Part shown: in pieces, positions 58,570 through 64,000 of the stretch | How the letters are laid out: each line of letters opens with the position of its first letter | How positions within the stretch are numbered: the stretch's first letter is position 1 | NCBI RefSeq assembly: GCF_027887165.1 | Contig: NC_077228.1 | Coordinates: 212,711,635 to 212,775,634, forward strand | DNA from: Monodelphis domestica | Lineage: Eukaryota; Chordata; Mammalia; Didelphimorphia; Didelphidae | Direction: 5' to 3' | Length of the DNA stretch: 64,000 nt | The notes under the pieces: generated by a model | Database searches by the model: none | What the model was told of the DNA's origin: nothing | The model's input: only the letters and a program-made list of their open reading frames with translations | Translations under genes and position numbers: made by a program

Positions 58570-59216
58570 CCTAATTGGTCTCATTTTAATGTGTCTTGGA
58601 GAATAGGAAGGCCAGAGTAGACAGAGAATGGTCAGTCAGTGGAGCAGTCAGAACACATACAACATTTAGCAATGAATTTATATGGGTGTGGTTCTTGGTG
58701 CCCCATAATAATTACAGTAGTAACATTAAAGATCATAGAACACCATAACAGATATCATAATAATGAAAAAGTTTTAAATATTGTGAGAATTACCAAAATG
58801 TGATAGAGATATGATTATGAGCACACGCTGTTAGAAAAATGGTACTGATAGACTTGATGCAAGGTTGCCACAAACTTTCAATTTGTAAAAAATGCAATAT
58901 TTACAAAGCACAATAAAATGAAGTATGCCTATTCTAAGTTCAACTTCCTTTTAGTAAGCATTTCATTTATCTTATTGTCATGTGTGTCTATTTTTGTATT
59001 GTTAAACTTTCTGTGCATCAGTTCATACAAGATGTTGCCTTTGAATTTAATTATTGGACTGAATTTCTAATTTGATACTTGTTAATGAACGATAATATTC
59101 CATGTTCCAATATTGTGGTATTCCTCATTTTGTATATAATTCTATATTTTATCTATGTATATAATATATCTATGTATATAATTCTAAATTTTAGCTTCCT
59201 TAAACAGTATCACTCT

Positions 59217-59410
59217 GGGGCAGCTAGGTGGCTAAGTGGATTGAGAGCCAGCCTAAAGTAAATGGGAGGGCCTGGGTTCAAATGTGGCCTCAAGACACTT
59301 CCTAACTCTGTGACCCTAAGCAAGTCACTTAACCCCATTGCCTAGCCTTACCATTCTCCCTCAGAACCAATACTCAGTTTCAATTCTGAGACAGAAGGTA
59401 AGAATTTTTT
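59217..59410 (+). mobile_element. Marsupial SINE
   Basis: GGGGCAGCTAGGTGGCTAAGTGG head, CTGGGTTCAAATGTGGCC B-box, GAGACAGAAGGTAAG end. Confidence 0.9.
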
Positions 59411-59544
59411 AAGTATTGCTATTAATGTTTTTGGCATATATTAGCTAAAAATATTTTTGTAAAACCAGTTAAAATTTTAGTCAGTGAATAGGGGAAGGGA
59501 GGGGAAGAAAATAAGAATTTAGATATTACCTACTTCCCACTAAA

Positions 59545-59640
59545 TGCTTTGCTAATTGCTTTATAAATATTTATCTCACTTGATCCTCTTGGCAACCTTG
59601 TGAGGTAGATGTTCTTATCTCCAAACCCATATTATATATT
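59545..59640 (-). mobile_element. MIR remnant
   Basis: TGCTTTATAAATATTTATCTCAC, TTGATCCTCTTGGCAACCTTG in reverse order. Confidence 0.65.
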
Positions 59641-59647
59641 AAAAAAA

Positions 59648-59698
59648 GTATGTAAGTATGTATGTATACACACACGTATGTGTGTGTGTGTGTGTGTT
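59648..59698. repeat. (GTAT)n(CA)n(TG)n microsatellite
   Basis: Compound array with a CACACGTATGTG centre that can fold back on itself. Confidence 0.95.
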
Positions 59699-59801
59699 AA
59701 TAATTAAGGAGTCTTTGATCAGTTTAATTTTTCCAGGGAACTTTACAAGGGACATCCCCAGGAAGTATGTGTAGATCCACTGGCATCCCACAAATAGGAT
59801 A

Positions 59802-60735
59802 TGTGAGATTTAAAATGGTTGAGGTCTTAAACTGTAGTGGTTAAAATAGTGGAAGATATAAATTGTGATAGATATAAGAGAGGGTGAGTAAGTTTGACCG
59901 CAGAAATATGTTTCACTACAGTGTCTTGGGTTTTAAAATCAAATATAAGGTGGTCGCCAGGGAAATATTCCCAATTATTCAAATACCCAAGTCAATTGGG
60001 TTTTATAGAGATTTTAATTAACAATACAATGAGTAATCAAAGAAAGAGAGAGTAAGAAAGGAATAAGTATGAAGGGCCTCAAAGCCAATATGGCCTAGAC
60101 CTGAGTCTTAAAAGAGAAATCAATCAGTTTTTTATAACTCACCATAAGATCTGTCTAAGTAAGGATTTCTAATGACACCAGGCCAGCAGCATCTCAGCTG
60201 CTTTCACCAGCTCCCTCCTCCATCTGAATGTTTCAGAATCAGTCTCCTCAGAATGAGTCTCTCCAATCTGAATGTTTCAGAATGACTTCCCAGCTCATCC
60301 TGAGCTCTTGTTTTTAAGGGCAAAATCTCCTCTGTCACCTCCCCTAAGTCCTTACATCTACCAATCACTGTAGATGTTTCTAAAGGACCGCCCATTCTTA
60401 GTCCACACCTAAGTAGGTGTGAATTTTTGAGTAATTCACACCAGGAAAGCTCTGAGTAAGTTTTCCAGTTCTTTGTTCCTTGTAAATTCACAAGTTGCTT
60501 GACCTTTATAGGTACTTAGCTTAAGAAAAGTATGGGTTAAGTACTTTTCATTGTTCAGAAAAGAGTTTACAACTTTGTCTTCCCTTAGGGCAGACCCAAG
60601 TAGGTAAAGTAGAATTCTCACATTCCTGCTTTAAGTAGAGTTCACTGCCCAAATGGGGAATGGTCTTAATCCAATCTTATAAAGTAGGGTCTGGGAAATT
60701 TTAAGGTTTTCAGATATAGGGAGCTTATGATGACA
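59802..60735 (-). mobile_element. Probable solo LTR of an endogenous retrovirus
   Basis: Read on the minus strand it starts TGTCATCATAAGC and ends AATCTCACA. It has a promoter-like GGGCGGTCC and CAGTGATTGGTAG segment, an R-like AAGAGCTCAGGATGAGC part with a repeated ATCTGAATGTTTCAGAAT, and an AT-rich ATTAAAATCTC region before a U5-like end. Flanking bases (GGATA and GGTAG) are only similar. No internal gene or primer-binding site adjoins it. The exact ends are uncertain. Confidence 0.55.
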
Positions 60736-61396
60736 GGTAGTCTGAGGCTCAAGAGGACAGACTATTTAGAGGACCCAGTCTTCTTCCCATGATTTATAAA
60801 AGTAAGCTATGAAATCTGTTCAGTTCTCTTCATTGGGTTTTCCCTATTTATAGGACATACCATGGTGTCCCAGAGTATATCTGCATCTCATGGGTTTGGG
60901 AAATATTTCCTTCTTGATTGAGGATATCAAAGCAGTTTTATATGATAATTTCTTGTAATAAGATGTCCAGGATCCTTTTTTGATTGTGGTATAAATTGAT
61001 TCTTAGGTTATCTTTTAAATTATCAGATTCTTAGATGATCTTTTCTGGATCCATATTCCAAGTTTATCATTTTTCCAGTGAGGCATTTTAGATTTTCTTA
61101 TATTATTTCACTTTAAAAATTTTTTTGTTTTATTGTTTCCTGCTTTCTTGTGGTTTCATTAGCTCTATTTGTCCAATTCTGATTTTTAGTGAGTAATTTT
61201 CTTCCTTGAGTTTTTGTGCTTTCTTTTCCATTTGGTCAATTCTATTCCTTAGGGAGTTGTTTTCTTAAGTGAATTTCCCCCCAGCTCTTGAGTTTTTCTA
61301 TTAACTCTCTTATTTTTTTAAATTGATGTTCAAATTCTTCCAGAGATTCTTTTAAAGCCTGACATCCTTGCACACTTTACTTTTGAAAAGACTTCA

Positions 61397-61598
61397 GGGG
61401 GCAGGTGGGTAGCTCAGTGGATTGAGAGCCAGGCCTAGAGACGGGAGGTCCTAGGTTCAAATCTGGCCTCAGACACTTCCCAGTTGTGTGACCCTGGTCA
61501 AGTCACTTGACCCCCATTCCCTAGCCCTTACCACTCTTCTGCCTTGGAGCCAATACACAGTATTGACTCCAAGATGGAAGGTAAGGGTTTAAAAAAAA
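61397..61598 (+). mobile_element. Marsupial tRNA-derived SINE, full length, young
   Basis: Nearly intact: GGGGGCAGGTGGGTAGCTCAG, GAGACGGGAGGTCC, B-box GGTTCAAATCTGGCC, TTGACTCCAAGATGGAAGG, A12 tail. Flanked by AAAAG(A/G)CTTCA (61386-61396 and 61599-61609). Confidence 0.92.
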
Positions 61599-62400
61599 AA
61601 AAGGCTTCACATGTTTCCTTTTTGGCATTGTTGTATTCTTCTGAGTTCATATTTTGGTCTTCCCCATTACTAAAAAAAAACTCCCTGGGGTTAGGGTTAT
61701 TTTTCTCTTTTGCTAATCACCCCTCCCCCACCCATCTCCTCACCCCCATTACCTTATCTATCTGTTGAGGTTCTTCTCTGTTCCTGGGATAGAAGGTGCA
61801 CTGCACTGCTCCAAATTTGCACAGTATTCTTCTCTGGTACTTGGGGGTTAGGACTGGCTACCTTTGTTCTTCATGGTGTGTCTGTCAAGGAGGTGACCCT
61901 GCTGACTTGCTTTCGAGAGGTTTAAAGCTATTTTGACCAGCTTTATTCAACATCTCATGCTACCAGTTCTCCTGTTTTTTGGGGGACTGGTTTGGTCCCC
62001 ATTCTTCTGTTTCTCTGCTCTTGTCAAGTGGTCTGGACTGGACAGGTGGGAACGCCTTGGACTCCACCACCACATGAGAGTGCAAAGATTACTTCACTGT
62101 AGTTCCAGCTCCCCCTCTCTACTCCTCTGTAGCCCCAGGCTCTGCTGCCACATGGAAGTGGATAGGTCATTGTAGTTCCAGCAAACGCCACTCTCTGCTC
62201 TCTTATAGCTCCAAAGCTCCTATGCCATTTGAAAGTTTGTAGGCTTCCTGCCTTCTCTGCCTGTGTAGAGTGGCCTCAGCTGGGTCCATTCCCCTTCTGT
62301 GGCTTCATTACTTCTGGAAGAGTTGTGGGCTGCTCCAAGATCTGCCAGTTCTTGCTCTCTCCTCTTAACCCAGTGAGACATTTTCCTTTGTTTCAGGTGA

Positions 62401-62402
<2 letters not shown>

Positions 62403-62443
<41 letters not shown>
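62403..62443. repeat. (TG)20 microsatellite
   Basis: About 41 bases of uninterrupted TG in the old L1 5'UTR. Confidence 0.97.
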
Positions 62444-62445
<2 letters not shown>

Positions 62446-62495
62446 GGATTGGTGGATTGGAGCATGCTTTACTCCACTATCTTAGCTCCCAGGGT

Positions 62496-63660
62496 GCAAC
62501 TCCCATCTCTCTGACCAAACAGGCCTCTATAGAGCATGCCAGTGACCTACACAGTGAGCCAGGAATCATAGAAGAACCCAACTATGTCAGAGGTGGGTTG
62601 TTAAGAGCCTTTTTTAATAATGGCTACAGAAAAGTGTCCTTAACAGGGTATCCTGCTAGTTGTGATCCTCCAGCTGTTCCAGGAAGACTCTTGGGATTAA
62701 ACAAGGTCAGGACTGGAGGCACATGAGAACAGCTGAAGGTAAGAGCTGAAATTCTCATTGAGGTCCTCTTAAAGGAACCCATCCAAGGCAGCTTATAAGA
62801 AGAAAAGTTATTGGCTATCAAAAATGTGATCAAGATATATAAAAGTGTAGGGATTGGAAGGTGAAACCTAGAAGGGATAAAACAAATGTTAGAAAGTGGA
62901 AATCAATTGATGTTTTCATTTGAGTTCTTTAAGACTTATAAAAGGCTAAAATTAAAGAATGACATTGCTGAGCTTAAAGAAACAAAAGACAAAAACTCAC
63001 TTATCACTCACTCACTCCAATTCATTGTTTCCCAACAAGTATTTGTTTTTCTTTACCTTTAAATTTTTTTCTATTTTTTTTATCCTTTGCTATCTGTATT
63101 CTTTATGCTAGGATCATGTATACTCTCTGTTAGCACACTAGGATAAAGATGTTCTCGAGCTTTGCATAAGAAATCTCAGCAGTAGTCTTGTCTTGTCTTT
63201 TTGCATTAATTTTGTAATGTTTGACATTTTCCTACTAAAAGAAGCAGCTGAATATGTTGAGTATTGGTATTTTTTACTTTAGCTATATTGTCCCTCTTTA
63301 AAAAACAGCAATATTGTACAGGAAATTTGACCTAAACTGCAGTAGGGTAGTTGGGGTAAACCCACAAAAATATAGGAAATGAGGTGATGTTATAAAGATA
63401 GTACAAATGGTATTATACTATTAGGTTGTGTGATTGTGGTACACGAAGTCTTAGTTTGATTTGGGTAAGTAGTAGAGCAGGAGATTTAATGAATTCCTAT
63501 GTTTTCCAGAAAGATTTGTTGCTAGAGCTCATGACAAGTCTCTAAGGGAAGGCACACCTAATCCTGATTTAGTGATAGTTAGAGAACTCCAGTCTTATTC
63601 TTTTGAGATGAATTACCAAATCGGTTGCATTCATTTCATGTATTTTTAAAAACTGGATTG
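62496..63660. other. Intron 2, unassigned
   Basis: No repeat that I can name. The 165-codon frame reaching here from 62229 only strings together L1 5'UTR, a TG array and this segment, so it is not a gene. Confidence 0.4.
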
Positions 63661-64000
63661 TGCTCTCAAAGGAGGCCCAAATGAGAACTTCAGTGAACTG
63701 ATGCAGAGTGAAATGAGCAGAACCAGAAGAACATTGAATGCAGAAAGTAAAACATTGTGGGACAATCCAATGTATGGACTTTGCTAATAGTAGCAATTCA
63801 ACAAGGTAGGATACTTGTAAAGGACTTATGAGAAAGAATGTTAACCACATTGAGAGAGAACTGTGGGAGTAGAAATGCAAAAGAAAAGCATATGACATCA
63901 CTTATCACATGTATATATAGGTTTGTGATTTGGGGTTTAGGTTTTTAAAAAATGACTATAGCAAAAATGAAAAATATGGAAATAGGTATCAAGTGACAAC
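63661..64000 (+). mobile_element. Old L1 3' end, runs off the window
   Basis: AACTGATGCAGAGTGAAATG, GAGCAGAACCAGAAGAACATTG and ACTGTGGGAGTAGAAATGC, in the order of the 3' end of the other L1 copies. Confidence 0.8.

Larger units (their letters stand above)
57794..58930 (-). mobile_element. Tigger1-like DNA transposon, non-autonomous, with two nested SINEs
   Basis: The left end CAGGCATACTGGTTCCAGACC and right end reading GTATGCCT are the Tigger1 (pogo-type Tc1/mariner) termini. Internal landmarks also match: CAATAAAACAAATATCACAAT, GCATATAAAAGTT-like, CACTTGAACACTTAGAGGCC and AAAATGTGATAGAG. The transposase region is deleted. Orientation follows the 5' leader at the right-hand end. SINEs at 58068-58231 and 58311-58569 are younger insertions. 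Confidence 0.85.
60870..62495 (-). mobile_element. Old L1: ORF1 part and 5'UTR
   Basis: ORF1 coiled-coil sequence is readable in reverse at about 60870-61640 (TTGGTCAATTCTATTCC, TTGATGTTCAAATTCTTCC), followed by a C/T-rich 5'UTR with repeated TGTAGTTCCAGC and TCTGCTGCCACATG units. The 5' end GGGAGCTAAGATAGTGGAG lies at about 62473-62491. A SINE sits at 61397 and a (TG)n array near the 5' end. Confidence 0.65.

Noticed and set aside
59802..60735. A complete endogenous retrovirus
   Set aside because: Only one LTR-like block is seen; no second LTR, primer-binding site or viral gene adjoins it.
62229..62726. 165-codon frame
   Set aside because: It crosses old L1 5'UTR, a (TG)n array that gives a Cys-Val run, and unassigned DNA; no coherent protein.

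Overview
The window is mammalian nuclear DNA, almost certainly from a marsupial. It carries many copies of the marsupial tRNA-derived SINE that starts GGGGCAGCTRGGTGG and ends in a CTTACC..AGATGGAAGGTAAGGG module, together with CORE-SINEs of the MIR/THER1/MAR1 kind, marsupial-type L1, L2 and L3 remnants, and a Tigger1-like element. The species cannot be settled from the sequence alone. No bacterial or phage gene, CRISPR array or operon is present. Nearly every open frame of 60-220 codons is a transposon fragment, the antisense of one, or chance.

The one cellular gene is the 5' end of GRB2 on the + strand. A CpG-island promoter lies at about 39.8-40.45 kb, with an NRF1-type site, an Sp1 GC box and a TCTCGCGGGA motif. 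It feeds an untranslated first exon that ends at a GTAAGT donor (40223). After a 7.6-kb intron, exon 2 (47790-48020) carries the start codon at 47943 and the first 26 codons, the beginning of the N-terminal SH3 domain, and ends at a GTAAAG donor. Intron 2 fills the rest of the window; I found no exon 3, so it should lie downstream.

Layout. 0-39.7 kb is intergenic and packed with repeats. Its centrepiece is a full-length minus-strand L1 (6550-12983, 15-bp target-site duplication) with complete but dead ORF1 and ORF2: four in-frame stop codons and no frameshift. A near-identical 5'-truncated sister lies at 22.02-22.73 kb, and many older L1, L2, L3, SINE and non-L1 LINE pieces surround it, often nested. 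39.8-40.45 kb is the promoter and exon 1. 40.2-47.8 kb is intron 1, low in repeats, with a diverged local duplication of about 250 bp (42.85-43.10 and 43.65-43.91 kb). 48.0-64 kb is intron 2. It is quiet to 50 kb and then holds L2/MIR/L3 pieces, a hAT-type MITE (52.7 kb), a Tigger1-like element carrying two younger SINEs (57.8-58.9 kb), a probable solo LTR (59.8-60.7 kb) and the 5' half of an old L1 (60.9-62.5 kb).

I see no new multi-gene system. The points most worth following are the long purine-rich spacer between the L1 ORFs, the expandable G-tracts of the L1 3' end, the 105-bp retrocopy made only of L1 5' end, the duplicated block in GRB2 intron 1, and the Tigger1-like transposon in a marsupial.
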